A DNA stretch of 59,720 nucleotides, from contig JAPOYD010000106.1 of the NCBI GenBank assembly GCA_026706735.1, positions 1 through 59,720 on the forward strand. The letters run 5' to 3'. Below, piece by piece: positions 17,458 to 27,800 of this stretch. The notes beneath the pieces are model-generated. The model did not search any database. It was not told the DNA's origin and saw only the letters and a list, made by a program, of their open reading frames with translations. Source of the DNA: Nitrospinota bacterium. GTDB taxonomy: Bacteria > UBA8248. The stretch's first letter is position 1; each line of letters opens with the position of its first letter. Both the position numbers and the translations under genes were made by a program.

Positions 17458-18864
17458 TCAACCCTCGAGACTCATAAGCATGGGCTCTTCCAGTGCGTCG
17501 GCCACCCACCGCAGGAATTTGACGCCATCCGCACCGTCGATGACGCGGTGATCGTAAGAAACCATGAGCGGGAGCATCAGGCGCGGTACAAATCTCTCCT
17601 CGGCTTTCATCCATACCGGTTCCATACGTGCCCGGGAGACGCCGAGAATCGCGACTTCGGGCCAATTCACTATCGGAGTGAAATACGTGCCGCCAAATCC
17701 GCCGAGGTTCGTGATGGTGATGGAACCGCCCTGCATGTCATCCGGAACAAGTTTGCGTGAGCGCGCGCGTTCCGCGACTTCGCCCAGTTCCACCGATAGT
17801 TCGATGATGTTCTTCTTGTCCGCATCACGAATCACCGGAACGAGCAAACCATTTTCGGTGTCCACGGCAACGCCGACGTGAACATAGTTTTTGTAGATGA
17901 TTTCTTCTGCCTCCGCATCTACGCTCGCGTTGAATTGTGGGAAGACCTTGAGGGCCGAGGCGATGACTTTTATGAGAATGGCGGTGACGGTGAGTTTGCC
18001 GCCTGCCGCCTCCGCTTTTGGAGTGAATTTTCTTCTTAAATCATCAAGTTCGGAAATATCGGCTTTTTCGCATTGTGTTACGTGGGGGATATTCGTCCAC
18101 GCGCGAGTGAGATTCACGGATGTCGCGCGCCGGATTCCCGACATCGGTTCGCGCTTAACCTCTCCCCAACGGGCGAGGTCGGGCAGTTGAACGGGCACGC
18201 TCATCAGCGCGGGAGCAGGTGCATCCGGTACGGCGGCACCTCCTTGCGCCGCAACGAATTGCCTGACGTCTTGCGCGGATATCCTGCCTCCGATTCCGCT
18301 GCCCGGCACTTCACTTATTTCAATGCCCGCCTCCCGAGCGATTCTGCGTACCGAGGGCGCCGCGGGCACGGGCTTTTTATTGCTCTTTGGCGCTAGTGTT
18401 TCGGCAGCCTCCTGTGTAGGTATCTCAGGTGGCGCCTCTACGGATTCCAGCGAGTACCCTGTAGGTTCGGACTCTGGCGCGGCAGTGTCTTCTTCTTTTG
18501 CTGTTGGAGAGGGGGGCGATTCATCTATCAGCATGGGTTGGGGTTCTTCCGTGTCCGTCGGATCTTCGGTGTCTGAAGAGATTTCCTCAAAATTCTCTTC
18601 GCCCAGGGTAGATTCTATAGCAGCGTCGCTTTCTTCGATGACTAGAATGGTTCCTCCCACTTCGGCGTCGTCGCCGGGTTTGAGATGGATTTCCGTTATC
18701 GTGCCTTCGACGGAGGAGGGGACTTCGATAAGCGCCTTGTCGGTTTCGACTTCGATGACCGACTGATCCACCGCTATGGTTTCTCCCACGTTAACTAAAA
18801 CGGCGATCACTTTTCCTGACGTGATATTTTCCCCGAGCTCGGGGAGTTTGAGTTCGATGGTCAT
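17458..18864 (-). CDS. aceF: Dihydrolipoamide acetyltransferase, E2 of pyruvate dehydrogenase
   Basis: This 468-residue E2 has one N-terminal lipoyl domain (residues 1-75, lysine of VETDKAL as the lipoylated site), a long acidic linker rich in Glu, Thr and Pro, a peripheral-subunit-binding domain (VRRIAREAG...GRISAQDV) and a catalytic domain with the SYDHRVIDGAD active site. E. coli AceF has three lipoyl domains; a single one is common elsewhere. It starts 21 bases after the E1 stop, so the two are co-transcribed and should form one complex. Confidence 0.93.
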   Translation of the reverse strand: MTIELKLPELGENITSGKVIAVLVNVGETIAVDQSVIEVETDKALIEVPSSVEGTITEIHLKPGDDAEVGGTILVIEESDAAIESTLGEENFEEISSDTEDPTDTEEPQPMLIDESPPSPTAKEEDTAAPESEPTGYSLESVEAPPEIPTQEAAETLAPKSNKKPVPAAPSVRRIAREAGIEISEVPGSGIGGRISAQDVRQFVAAQGGAAVPDAPAPALMSVPVQLPDLARWGEVKREPMSGIRRATSVNLTRAWTNIPHVTQCEKADISELDDLRRKFTPKAEAAGGKLTVTAILIKVIASALKVFPQFNASVDAEAEEIIYKNYVHVGVAVDTENGLLVPVIRDADKKNIIELSVELGEVAERARSRKLVPDDMQGGSITITNLGGFGGTYFTPIVNWPEVAILGVSRARMEPVWMKAEERFVPRLMLPLMVSYDHRVIDGADGVKFLRWVADALEEPMLMSLEG

Positions 18865-18885
18865 GGCACTCCCTCGGGATTTGGA

Positions 18886-21687
18886 TTAGGACATCATCGG
18901 GTTGGTTTTTTCGGGGTCGATATCTAGGTCTTTCATGGCTTTGTTCACGAGTTCAGGATATATCTTTTTATCGCGCGCCAGACTGTACATGGTGGCGAGT
19001 ACGACATAGCGTGCGTCGATTTCAAAGAAATCTCTCAGCGAAGCTCTCGACTCGCTTCTTCCGAATCCCTCGGTTCCCAGTGAAATCATGGGCCTGGGCA
19101 CCCACTTCGAAATCGAATCGGGCGTGGCCTTCACATAGTCCGAGGCCGCCACGCAAACGCCGGACGCGCGAGCGAGGCATTGCGTCACGTATGGAGTTTT
19201 CGGTGCGGAATCCGGGTGCAGCATGTTCCATCGCTCGACTTCGAGAGCGTCTCGCCTGAGTTCCTTGTAACTCGTGACGCTCCATACATCCGCTGAAATC
19301 GAATAGCGCGTCTCCAATATTTCCTGCGCCTTGAGCACTTCGTTCATGATGGTGCCGCTACCCAACAACTGCGCTTTGAGGCCCGAGTCCGTCTCAGAGC
19401 GCTTGAAGAGATACATGCCTTTCAATATCCCTTCCTGCGTCCCCTCCGGCATGGGCGGCATGGCATAGTTCTCGTTGTAGGCGGTGAGGTAATAGAAGAT
19501 TTTCTCCTGTTCCTGATACATTCTGCGAATCCCGTCCTGAATGATCACTGCCATCTCGAAGGCGAAAGCCGGGTCGTATGTGAGCAGATTCGGCACGGGG
19601 TATGCCAGATGGTGGCTGTTGCCGTCCTGGTGCTGTAGTCCTTCCCCATTCAGGGTGGTTCTGCCGGCCGTCCCACCGATCAGGAAGCCGCGCGCGCACA
19701 TGTCCGCCGCCGCCCATATCAGATCGCCGATGCGCTGAAAACCGAACATCGAATAGTAGATGTAGAACGGGATGGTGTTCACACCATGGGTGGCGTAGGC
19801 GGTTCCGGCGGCGATGAAAGAAGCCATCGAGCCCGCCTCGGTGATTCCTTCTTCGAGAATTTGTCCGTCTTGCGCTTCTTTGTAATACAGGAGGCTGTCG
19901 CGATCGACGGGCTCATACAACTGTCCGGCGTGGGAGTAGATCCCGATTTGCCGGAACAAGGCTTCCATGCCGAATGTTCTGGCCTCATCAGGCACGATGG
20001 GAACGATGAGTTTGCCCAATCCCTCGTCGCGGAGCAGCTTGCTCAGGATTCTGACGAACACCATGGTTGTAGAAACTTCGCGCCCGTCCGTACCTTCCAA
20101 GAACTCCTCGAATAACTCATCAGGCGGCGGTTTGAGCGGCGTGGAAATGCTCCGCCTTGTGGGAACATACCCGCCGAGGTTTTCCCGTTTTTCTTTCAGG
20201 TATCGGATTTCGGGGCTATTGTCCGGTGGCCGGTAAAAAGGCGCCTCGGCCACTTCTTCATCGGATATGGGAATCTCGAAGCGCGTGCGGAATTCCTTGA
20301 GTTCATCTTCATTCAGCTTTTTCTGCTGGTGAGTGACGTTTCGGCCCTCGCCGCCCTCGCCCAAGCCATATCCCTTCACTGTTTTCGCGAGGATGACCGT
20401 AGGACGCTCCTTGCACTCCATGGCGGCTAGGTAGGCGGCGAACACTTTTTCGGGGTCATGCCCTCCGCGGCGCATTCTGTTGAGTTTCTCATCGGAGACG
20501 GTGTCGGCCATCGCCTTCAACCGCGAGTCGTCGCCGAAGAAATGCTCGCGCAGGTAGTCGCCCTCCTTGACCTTCTCGACGCTGTATTTCTGGTATTGGC
20601 CATCGACCGTCTCGTTCATCCGCCGGAGGAGTGCGTCCTCATCGTCCATCGCCAGGAGGGGATCCCAGTCGTCTCCCCATATGACCTTGATGACGTTCCA
20701 CTTCGCGCCCCGGAAGGCGGCCTCGAGTTCCTGGATGATTTTTCCGTTGCCCCGCACCGGGCCGTCGAGGCGCTGCAGGTTGCAGTTGATGACGAAAACC
20801 AGATTGTCGAGCTTCTCCCGCGCGGCCAGGGTGATGGCGCCAAGCGATTCGGGTTCGTCCATTTCGCCGTCGCCCAGGAAGGCCCATACCTTCTGGCCCG
20901 TTGCGGGCTTGAGGCCGCGGTCTTCCAGGTAGTGGAGATACCGCGCCTGGTATATCGCCATGAGGGGAGAGAGTCCCATCGATACCGTGGGATATTCCCA
21001 GAAATCCGGCATCAGCCAGGGATGCGGGTAGGAGGAGAGGCCGCCTCCGTCCTTGAGTTCTCGCCTGAAGTTCTCGAGATTCCTCTCCGTCAGGCGTCCT
21101 TCGAGGAATGCCCTGGCGTAGATGCCGGGTGCGCTGTGGCCCTGAAAGTAGACGATGTCGCCGCCGCAAGGGTGGTTTTTCCCCCGGAAGAAGTGGTTGA
21201 ACCCGATTTCCAGCAGCGTGGCGGCCGAAGCGTAGGTGGAGATGTGTCCGCCGATGGAGGCGTCCTCGGTATTGGCGCGCACCACCATGGCCATCGCGTT
21301 CCAGCGGACGAGGCTCTTGATCCGCCGCTCGATCCGCCGGTCGCCGGGGAAGGCCGGCTGTTTTTCCAGGGGGATGGTGTTGATATACGGGGTGTTCGCC
21401 GAAAACGGGCGGACGACGCCCGCGCGCACGGCGTGAACCTGTAAGTGGCGAAGGAGGGTCTTGGTACGGTCGGGGCCTCTGGTTTGCAACACGTAATCGA
21501 GCGATTCGAGCCACTCGTCGGTTTCTATCTTGTCGAGTTCCGTTTCATGCGCCGAAGCGGATGCGCCCGCCGAGTCGGGCAGATACCTCGAATCGCCGGA
21601 GCCGTCCTTTTGAGCCCCGTTCGTGGATAGGGATGAGCCGTTCTCCCCTACCGGCACTTCCCCGATTTCCTGAGGGTTCCTCTCCAT
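18886..21687 (-). CDS. aceE: Pyruvate dehydrogenase E1, homodimeric type
   Basis: This protein of about 933 residues is the thiamine-diphosphate-dependent decarboxylating subunit. The ThDP motif is GDGEMDEPES...N, and the N-terminal signature GHISTYASAATLLEIGFNHF typical of AceE is present, as is GYGLGEGGEGRN-type loop sequence. The C-terminal transketolase domain continues to the end. The open frame extends 55 codons further upstream, but ATG 21687 has a GGAGA site and gives a plausible start. Even so the N-terminus carries about 45 extra low-complexity residues compared with the E. coli enzyme. Confidence 0.93.
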   Translation of the reverse strand: MERNPQEIGEVPVGENGSSLSTNGAQKDGSGDSRYLPDSAGASASAHETELDKIETDEWLESLDYVLQTRGPDRTKTLLRHLQVHAVRAGVVRPFSANTPYINTIPLEKQPAFPGDRRIERRIKSLVRWNAMAMVVRANTEDASIGGHISTYASAATLLEIGFNHFFRGKNHPCGGDIVYFQGHSAPGIYARAFLEGRLTERNLENFRRELKDGGGLSSYPHPWLMPDFWEYPTVSMGLSPLMAIYQARYLHYLEDRGLKPATGQKVWAFLGDGEMDEPESLGAITLAAREKLDNLVFVINCNLQRLDGPVRGNGKIIQELEAAFRGAKWNVIKVIWGDDWDPLLAMDDEDALLRRMNETVDGQYQKYSVEKVKEGDYLREHFFGDDSRLKAMADTVSDEKLNRMRRGGHDPEKVFAAYLAAMECKERPTVILAKTVKGYGLGEGGEGRNVTHQQKKLNEDELKEFRTRFEIPISDEEVAEAPFYRPPDNSPEIRYLKEKRENLGGYVPTRRSISTPLKPPPDELFEEFLEGTDGREVSTTMVFVRILSKLLRDEGLGKLIVPIVPDEARTFGMEALFRQIGIYSHAGQLYEPVDRDSLLYYKEAQDGQILEEGITEAGSMASFIAAGTAYATHGVNTIPFYIYYSMFGFQRIGDLIWAAADMCARGFLIGGTAGRTTLNGEGLQHQDGNSHHLAYPVPNLLTYDPAFAFEMAVIIQDGIRRMYQEQEKIFYYLTAYNENYAMPPMPEGTQEGILKGMYLFKRSETDSGLKAQLLGSGTIMNEVLKAQEILETRYSISADVWSVTSYKELRRDALEVERWNMLHPDSAPKTPYVTQCLARASGVCVAASDYVKATPDSISKWVPRPMISLGTEGFGRSESRASLRDFFEIDARYVVLATMYSLARDKKIYPELVNKAMKDLDIDPEKTNPMMS

Positions 21688-22621
21688 ATCCGGCACGTCT
21701 CCAAAGGCAGCGTGGAAGTGCCTCGAATATACCATGTTCGGCCCATGAACGAAAACGCCTCGTGTCGACACGCGGGCGGCTTGCGGTCCGTTCGTCCCGG
21801 CCCGGACCGGAGGGCGGGCCTCTCGCGGGAGCTTGCGGCGCCCGGCGGGCAAATGCGGGGAAATGTGGGGAAATGCAGGGTGCGGAAAAACTTTTTTTAT
21901 TCAATGAAATTCGAAAAAATATTCATTTTCCGCTTTAATCTATTGTCATAAATGACTGAAATATATTTGGTTATTGCGTCAATTCCCTCGTCGTTCCTTT
22001 TCAGGAATTTATCGAAAAACCCCGTGAATTTATCGAATTTTGCGGGAAATTGGATTATTTTCATTTCCTTCGTCATCCTGGATTCCATGAGCGCTTCTGT
22101 CCTCATCGCGGCAGCCGACCCGGAGCTGCGACGAAGTGGATGCGCCCGGCGAAGAGGGGAAAACCGCTCCTTTGAGAAGCCAAGAGAAAAGCGTTCTTTC
22201 AACTCGTTCCCCTTTTGCGTGTCGAATCCGACCGGGACGGGGTTGTTAATAAACCCCCTTGCGGATCGTGATGGTTCTGCAGGGGCGCTCCCTCCTTGGG
22301 GCCGCCACCTATGGAACCCCCCAACCCCCCTTGTCAGGGAGGCTTTTCTTCCACCCTTCGTCGGGGGGCTTTGCTTTTACCCCCCTGTTAAGGGGGGTAG
22401 GGGGGGCTTTTCAGGCGGGTCGCTCCCCCGCGCGGCCGCCCCTTCCTCCTCGGGCGGGACTGACCATACCGGAATCCGGGATTCGGGGGAGTACGGCAAA
22501 TGCGGGGAGGTGCGGGGAATTGCGGCGCGAGGCTGGGTGGGGAACGGTTCCCCCGGTGGGGAAGGCCGGACGCGACCGGCGCGGTGCGTCGAAAAAGCCC
22601 TCCTGAGAAAGGGGGGCCGGG
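21688..22621. other. Long intergenic region: AT-rich patch and G-run repeats, no convincing gene
   Basis: Bases 21890-22085 are markedly AT-rich against a GC-rich background. They include two near-direct copies of a GAATTTATCGAA motif around 22010-22040. From 22250 to 22620 the DNA turns into runs of C and G: a C6-TGTTAA-G6 hairpin at about 22382-22400 and TAGGGGGGG blocks that recur at 24.7 and 44.2 kb. Reading frames through this region have low-complexity translations and no ribosome sites. It also contains the region upstream of the pyruvate dehydrogenase genes, but I could not pick a clear promoter. Confidence 0.6.
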
Positions 22622-22900
22622 TTATCTGGTTCGCTCGATGAGTTCGCGCAGGGCCGCCATCGACTCCTCATGCTTGGCCATCGACTCCTCGTGCCTGCGG
22701 ATGTCGTCTTCCTCCCTGCGGCGGATATCGGCCATGGACTCGGCATGCCTGCGCTCGGATTCGACCATCACCTCGGCGTGCTTGCGCTCGGAGTCGGCGG
22801 CGCGCATGTCGGCGTTTTTCGCCATCACCCGGGTGCCGTAGTAGATGAGCGCGAGACCGCCGTAGGAAGCGATGAGGTTGAGGTATTCGTACGTCGTCAC
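22622..22900 (-). CDS. Small membrane protein with coiled-coil heptads
   Basis: This 92-residue protein starts at GTG 22900 with an excellent GGGGAG site six bases upstream. Residues 7-20 form one hydrophobic segment (NLIASYGGLALIYYG). The rest is a highly charged helix with repeated units like ESERRHAES, ADIRRREED and IRRHEESM, predicting a coiled coil. I recognise no family. It may be an anchored scaffold or a phage-spanin/holin-like relic; no phage genes adjoin it. The ribosome site and amphipathic periodicity argue that it is real. Confidence 0.6.
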   Translation of the reverse strand: MTTYEYLNLIASYGGLALIYYGTRVMAKNADMRAADSERKHAEVMVESERRHAESMADIRRREEDDIRRHEESMAKHEESMAALRELIERTR

Positions 22901-23045
22901 GCGTATCTCCCCGGAGTCGGGTCGATTGGAATCCTCGCGTACGCCCGCTACTATTAAAGAAGAGGCGCTGCTCTTCGTCAAGCGCTTGCGCGCCGGGCTC
23001 CGTCGAACTCTCATTCATCAATCGGGTTCGACCTCCCTCACCGGG

Positions 23046-23148
23046 GCTGTTGAAAAAGTCCGAACAAGGCCCCTGCGAGTAGAGGGTTTGTAGCGGACAG
23101 GCCCCTGCGCCTGTCCGGGGCCTCCGTGCCTGTCCGAGGTCGCTACCC
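23046..23148. repeat. Dispersed repeat: GTTGAAAAAG end plus GGACAGG palindromes
   Basis: GCTGTTGAAAAAGTCC at 23046 is followed by palindromic GGACAGG...CCTGTCC units to 23140. Related copies lie at 24.2, 36.9, 41.5 and 43.9 kb. The palindromes could form RNA hairpins and lie next to the stop of the lipoprotein gene. Confidence 0.65.
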
Positions 23149-23149
23149 C

Positions 23150-24124
23150 TCAGGGCGCTCGCTTCGCGCCGAAGGCGCCGAGATACTCCTGCGTGTCGAA
23201 CACGCCCCAGGCCTCCTCGTGGCCGGGCCCGTGGAAGTCGCCTTCCAGGTAGTCGCTCCCCATCGTCCCGGTCGAGAAGCGCCCCATCAAAAGCGGCATG
23301 TCCGCCCAGCCCGGCGCGCCGACGCTGTGCCCCGGCACGGAGACGGATACCCCCACGCGCGGGCGCGAGAGGTCCGCGATGGTCACCGTAACCGTCCCCT
23401 GCAGCCGCGCGAACGCGCCGGCGGGGCTCGCCTCGACGATCCCGCTCCAGGTCGCGCTCCCCGTGCCTGCGGGATTCGAGCCCGAGGCCGCGCCCGCGGC
23501 GTAGGCCCGCGCGAAGGCGAACCGGCCTGAAACCGCCGTCCCCTCCACCTCCCCGGTGAGCGGCCCCTCACCCAGCTCAAGCGCCGCGTAGCCGTGCGCG
23601 CCCCAGAAGCCGTAGCTCTCGACCGTCGGCGCCGCGATCACCCGGACGCCCTCCTCGCTCTCGTCGGTGATATCGAGACGCCCTCGGGTGGTCGTGGCGT
23701 CGAACCCCCCGCGCGTGGCGAGAGCCGCCTCGCTCAGGCGGACGCCGAGATCGGCGGCCGAACCCGTCAGGTCCGTCACCGATATCGCCGTCCCGTCCGC
23801 CGCCTCGCACCGCGCGCCCGTGCATGAGAACGCGTCGACCAAATCCTCCGCGAGCGTCTCGCCCCCGCCCTCGAGCGAATAGCGGGCGCGGGCGCTCGTG
23901 AGCAGCAGCGCGTCGGCGCGCCCGAGGATTTCGCCGAGCCGGACCACCCTCTCGTCCGAGCGCACTTCTGCGAGTTCCGTATCGCTCAGCACCGCCGGGG
24001 GCGGCGCAACCCCGCTGCCCCCGCCCCCGCCGCCGCAGGCGGCGAGCGTCAATGCGACGAACGCCAGACCCCCGAGTATCTTCATCCCCATGAACCACCG
24101 CGCGTCCAATCCCCTGCCAATCAT
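23150..24124 (-). CDS. TbpB-like surface lipoprotein
   Basis: This 324-residue protein has a lipoprotein signal ending LTLAAC, followed by a glycine linker. The start at ATG 24124 has AAGGAG upstream. The C-terminal half looks like the beta-barrel of transferrin-binding-protein-B-like lipoproteins: it ends with GDFHGPGHEEAWGVFDTQEYLGAFGAKR, where F-x-G-P...E-x-x-G-x-F...GAFGAKR is the family hallmark. Such proteins in Proteobacteria are often exposed by Slam translocators and bind host or metal-carrier proteins. No Slam gene is seen here. It lies downstream of the giant barrel protein on the same strand. Confidence 0.75.
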   Translation of the reverse strand: MIGRGLDARWFMGMKILGGLAFVALTLAACGGGGGGSGVAPPPAVLSDTELAEVRSDERVVRLGEILGRADALLLTSARARYSLEGGGETLAEDLVDAFSCTGARCEAADGTAISVTDLTGSAADLGVRLSEAALATRGGFDATTTRGRLDITDESEEGVRVIAAPTVESYGFWGAHGYAALELGEGPLTGEVEGTAVSGRFAFARAYAAGAASGSNPAGTGSATWSGIVEASPAGAFARLQGTVTVTIADLSRPRVGVSVSVPGHSVGAPGWADMPLLMGRFSTGTMGSDYLEGDFHGPGHEEAWGVFDTQEYLGAFGAKRAP

Positions 24125-24805
24125 CTTCCGCTCCTTCTTCAGAACACGAGTTTGCCGTAGTAGCCCCTGTGCCCGTCCGATGATGCTTCCGCGCCCGTCC
24201 CTGCGCTTCGTTCCGAACGCGGCATCCCGTAGCCGGACAGGCCCCTGTGCCTGTCCGGGGTTCGCGAACCGCCCCCGCAAGAAAATCCCGAACACTCCCT
24301 ACCCGGTTGCGTCGAACCCTCATTCCTCCGGATTGTTGAAAAAGCCCCTCCTCGTTCGGAAGAATTCCTCCTTCCTCAGTCGGAATTCGCCACCGCCGTC
24401 ATTTCGGCGTCATTGCCGTTTCTGTTGTAGGGGCCGCATATATGCGGCCCATGACCGGGCGGCGGAAAAAGGCCGGGACGCATGTATGCGTCCCTACACA
24501 CCCCCCAACCCTCCTCGCCAGAACTCCCCAACCCCTCTTGTCAGGGGGGCCTTTTTGTCTTTACCCCCTGTCAAGGGAGGCTATTCTTCCGCCTCCTCGC
24601 CGGGGGGCGTCGCCTTTAGCGGGAAGGCCGCTTTCGCGCGAACCCCCGACCTCCCTCGTCGAAACCAACCCCCCCTACCCCCCCTTGTCAGGGGGGTATA
24701 AAAAGGCGATACCCCCACCGGGTAGAGGAGCTTTTGTTTTTTCTTGCCCCCCTGACAAGGGGGGGTAGGGGGGGTTGCCTTTCTCGTCGAAGGGGCGCTC
24801 CCTCC
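24125..24805. repeat. Repeat-rich spacer with a perfect 31-base inverted repeat
   Basis: The spacer contains another GGACAGG palindrome (24235-24262), a GTTGAAAAAGCC element (24331), a 60-base block beginning GTAGGGGCCGCATATATGCG at 24427 that recurs at 43994, and C/G-run elements. At 24666-24696 and 24747-24777 a perfect 31-base inverted repeat made of C7-TA-C7-TTGTCA-G6 encloses 50 bases. It lies just downstream of the giant barrel gene and could act as its terminator. No gene is visible. Confidence 0.7.
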
Positions 24806-27800
24806 TCAGAACCTGTAGCGCACGTCGAGCCGGAGGCCGTGCGACGGATCCGCCGTCTCGCGCTCCGTCCGCTCGCCCGCGAACTCCACGTCCAGATCCG
24901 CGCGCGACGCCTCGAAGCGCGTCCCCAGCCTCAGGCGGCTGCCCGCGCCCCCCGCGCTCGTCTCGGCGAAGGGCGTCACCAGACCCCGCCCCGCCCACGC
25001 GAAACCGTAGCCCACCCGTGCGTCCACGGCGGCCTCTCGCGCCACCGCGAGCCTCGGCATCTCGTCGCGCCAGAGCGCCTCCGCACCGCCCGCAGGCGCC
25101 CCCCAGCGCGGCGTCAGCGCGAAGGAGAGCCCCCGGCCCTCCGCCCCGGGACCCATCCGCACCGTCACGCTCACGCCCTGTTCGCGCGCGGCGTCTTCTG
25201 AGTGCGCCGCCAACCACCGCCCGCGCGCCTCTATCTGGAACCGCGCCGCCGTATAGCGCGCCCCGCCCGCAATCTCGACCCCGCTCCCCGTGAGGCCGTC
25301 GCCCCCGTCGCGTCGCGCCGCCGCCTCCAGGAAGGGCGTGAGCGCCGCGCCCCCGCCCAACTCGATGCGGCGCGATGCCTCCAGCCCCAGCCGCAGACGG
25401 CGCGTGTCCGCGCTCACGCCCGAGATGGTCTCGGGACCCGCTTCGACCTCCATCCGCACGAAGCTCGCGTCCGCGCGCACCGCCAGGTCGAAGCCCCCCA
25501 CCGGGGCGAGTTCGCGCCTCAGGCCCACCGACGCCATCCGCATGTCGAGGTCGCCCGTCTCGCGCTCCTCATCCTCCGGCCGGTGGCGCGCCTCGCCTTC
25601 GCCTGCGCCCAGCACCAGGCGCAACTCCAGCCCGTTCGCGAACCGCCAGCGCCCGTATGGATACACTGCCGTCAGCGTCGTCTCGAGCCGCCCGCGCCCG
25701 GCGTCCCCGGCGCCGAGGTCCACGCCGTAGTCCGCCTCGCTCGTCCCGTGCGCGAGCGCAAGGCCCGCCACCCACGGACCCCGCCGCATGTCGAAGCCCA
25801 GCCAGCCCGTCCGCGTTTCGCCCTCGTAGCGCGCCCCCGCCTCCGGGCGGCCCTCGAAGGAGCCGAAATCACCCCGGCCCCACACCGCCCACAGCGGCGC
25901 GGGGGCGTCCCCGCCCCCATCGGCCGAGGCCGGCGTCCAGGTGAACGCGCTCGCGCGCATGAGCTCATCCCTCGTGATTCCCGCCGCGCCGCACCCTCCG
26001 GGGGCCGCGCGCTCGTGGAGGGGGCGCACGTAGCGCTCCGCCGGGCACGCCCGCTCCAAAACCGCGAGCAGGCCACCGCCGAGCAGAACCTCCCGCCCCG
26101 CCAGCCGCACCCCCGTCCCGGGGACGGCGTCCGCGAAGCGCGCGTTCACGTTGCCCAGCACGCCCGCGAGCGTCCGCGTCCCCACCGCCGCGAGCGTCTG
26201 CCTCAGGATCTGCCGCACCGCCTCCCGGGCCGCGCGATCCGGCGCCGCTCCGACCGTAACCGCGAAGGTCAGGGCCGCTGCGTCCGAACTGCTGCGGTTC
26301 GCGTCCGCGTCGTGGGCCGTATATGTGAACTGGTAGCGCCCCGCCGCCGGCGTCCCCGAAAGCCGCCGCGTCGCCGGGTCGAAGGAGAGCCCCGCGAGGC
26401 CCGCCGGCTCCGATGTCAGGTCGTAAGTCAATTCGCCGTCGCCGCCCGTTGCCGCTGGCAGCACCACGGGCGTCATTGCCTCGCCCGCCGTCAGCGTCAG
26501 CGCATCCACCGTCGCCACGCCGAAGCCCGGCGCCGCGACCGACCCGCCGCCTGGGGGCGGCGTCCGCGTCGTTGGTGGCGGGCCATGGGTCACTGTCATA
26601 TACGGGATCAATCCCGCGAGGTTGCCCGCGTAGTCCTGGATCCGGTAATCGTCGCTTTTGAGGATATAGTTCACTATCACCTTGTCGTCCCCGAGCACCG
26701 CCTTTGCCAGCGTCAGGATGACCGCCCGGTCGCGGATCCTGACGCCGGTTACGCCGATGTACTCCCTATCCAGGTCGCCGGGCCTGATGAGCCTGTTATT
26801 CGGGTCGCGCTCCTTGACGATGAAGTTGCGTTCCACGAAGAAGGAACCCGTGGGCGGCGCGACGCTCGGGTCCAGTTCCTCGTCGTAGGTCAGCGTCAGC
26901 ACCGCCCCTTCCACCGTCGCGGCCACAAGCCTCGGCGCCCTGGTGTCCCCGGCCAGCCGCCGGTTGCCGATCCGGCCCGCGAGGTTGCCCGCGTAGTCCT
27001 GGATGCCGACGTTCCCCGGGCCAGGAATCGCCGGGACCTCGTAGGTCAGCCGCACGTTCTGGCCTTTGGTCACCGCCGATTCCAGGGTCAGGACGACCGA
27101 GCCGCCGCGTATCTCGACGTCGGTGACTGCCCGGGCCGCGCCCGCCACCGTCACCGCGAAGCGCCCCGGCCCCGGCGTGTGACCCGGGTCCAGCGTCTCG
27201 CTGTAGGTCAGCACAAGCACCGACCCTTGCACCGTCGCGCTCCACAGCGCGGGGGGCGTCGTGTCGGGCTCCGCCGGCGTATTGTTGACCGCCGCCTGTT
27301 CGGGGAAGTTCTCCGCCTCGTTTCCGGCCGTGTCCCGCAGCGGATTGGTTCCCGGCTTGGTGTAGCTCACCGTCACCGTCTCGCCGTGGGCGACCGCACC
27401 GGCCAGGGTCACCGTCGCGGTCATGCCGGAGACGGAGGCCGCCCCCGTGCCGGCGATGGTCCGGGCCGTGCCGTCCGGGGGCGTCGCGGTCACGCGGAAC
27501 GCGCTCCCCGCCGGGGCCGAGCCGGCGTCCAGCGCCTCGTCGAAGGTCACGGTCAGCGTATTCTCGTACACCGTCGCGTCGGTGAAGGCGGGCGGCGCGG
27601 TATCGGGCGTGAGGTTGGCCGCCGGCCGGTCGGTGAAGCCTTGCGCCTCGTTGCCGGCCGCGTCCTGGAGCGGATCGGCGTCCGGCGCCTTGTAGCTCAC
27701 CGTCACCGCCTCGCCGTGGGTGACCGCCTCGGCCAGGGTCACCGTCGCGGTCATGCCGGAGACGGAGGCCGCCCCCGTGCCGGTGATGGTCCGCTTCGAG

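Noticed and set aside
20458-21444. Plus-strand frame of about 330 codons opposite aceE
   Set aside because: Antisense shadow of a well-conserved enzyme gene.
21952-22641. Plus-strand frame across the AT-rich patch and G-run repeats
   Set aside because: Composition changes abruptly within the frame, the second half is low-complexity repeat, and there is no ribosome site.
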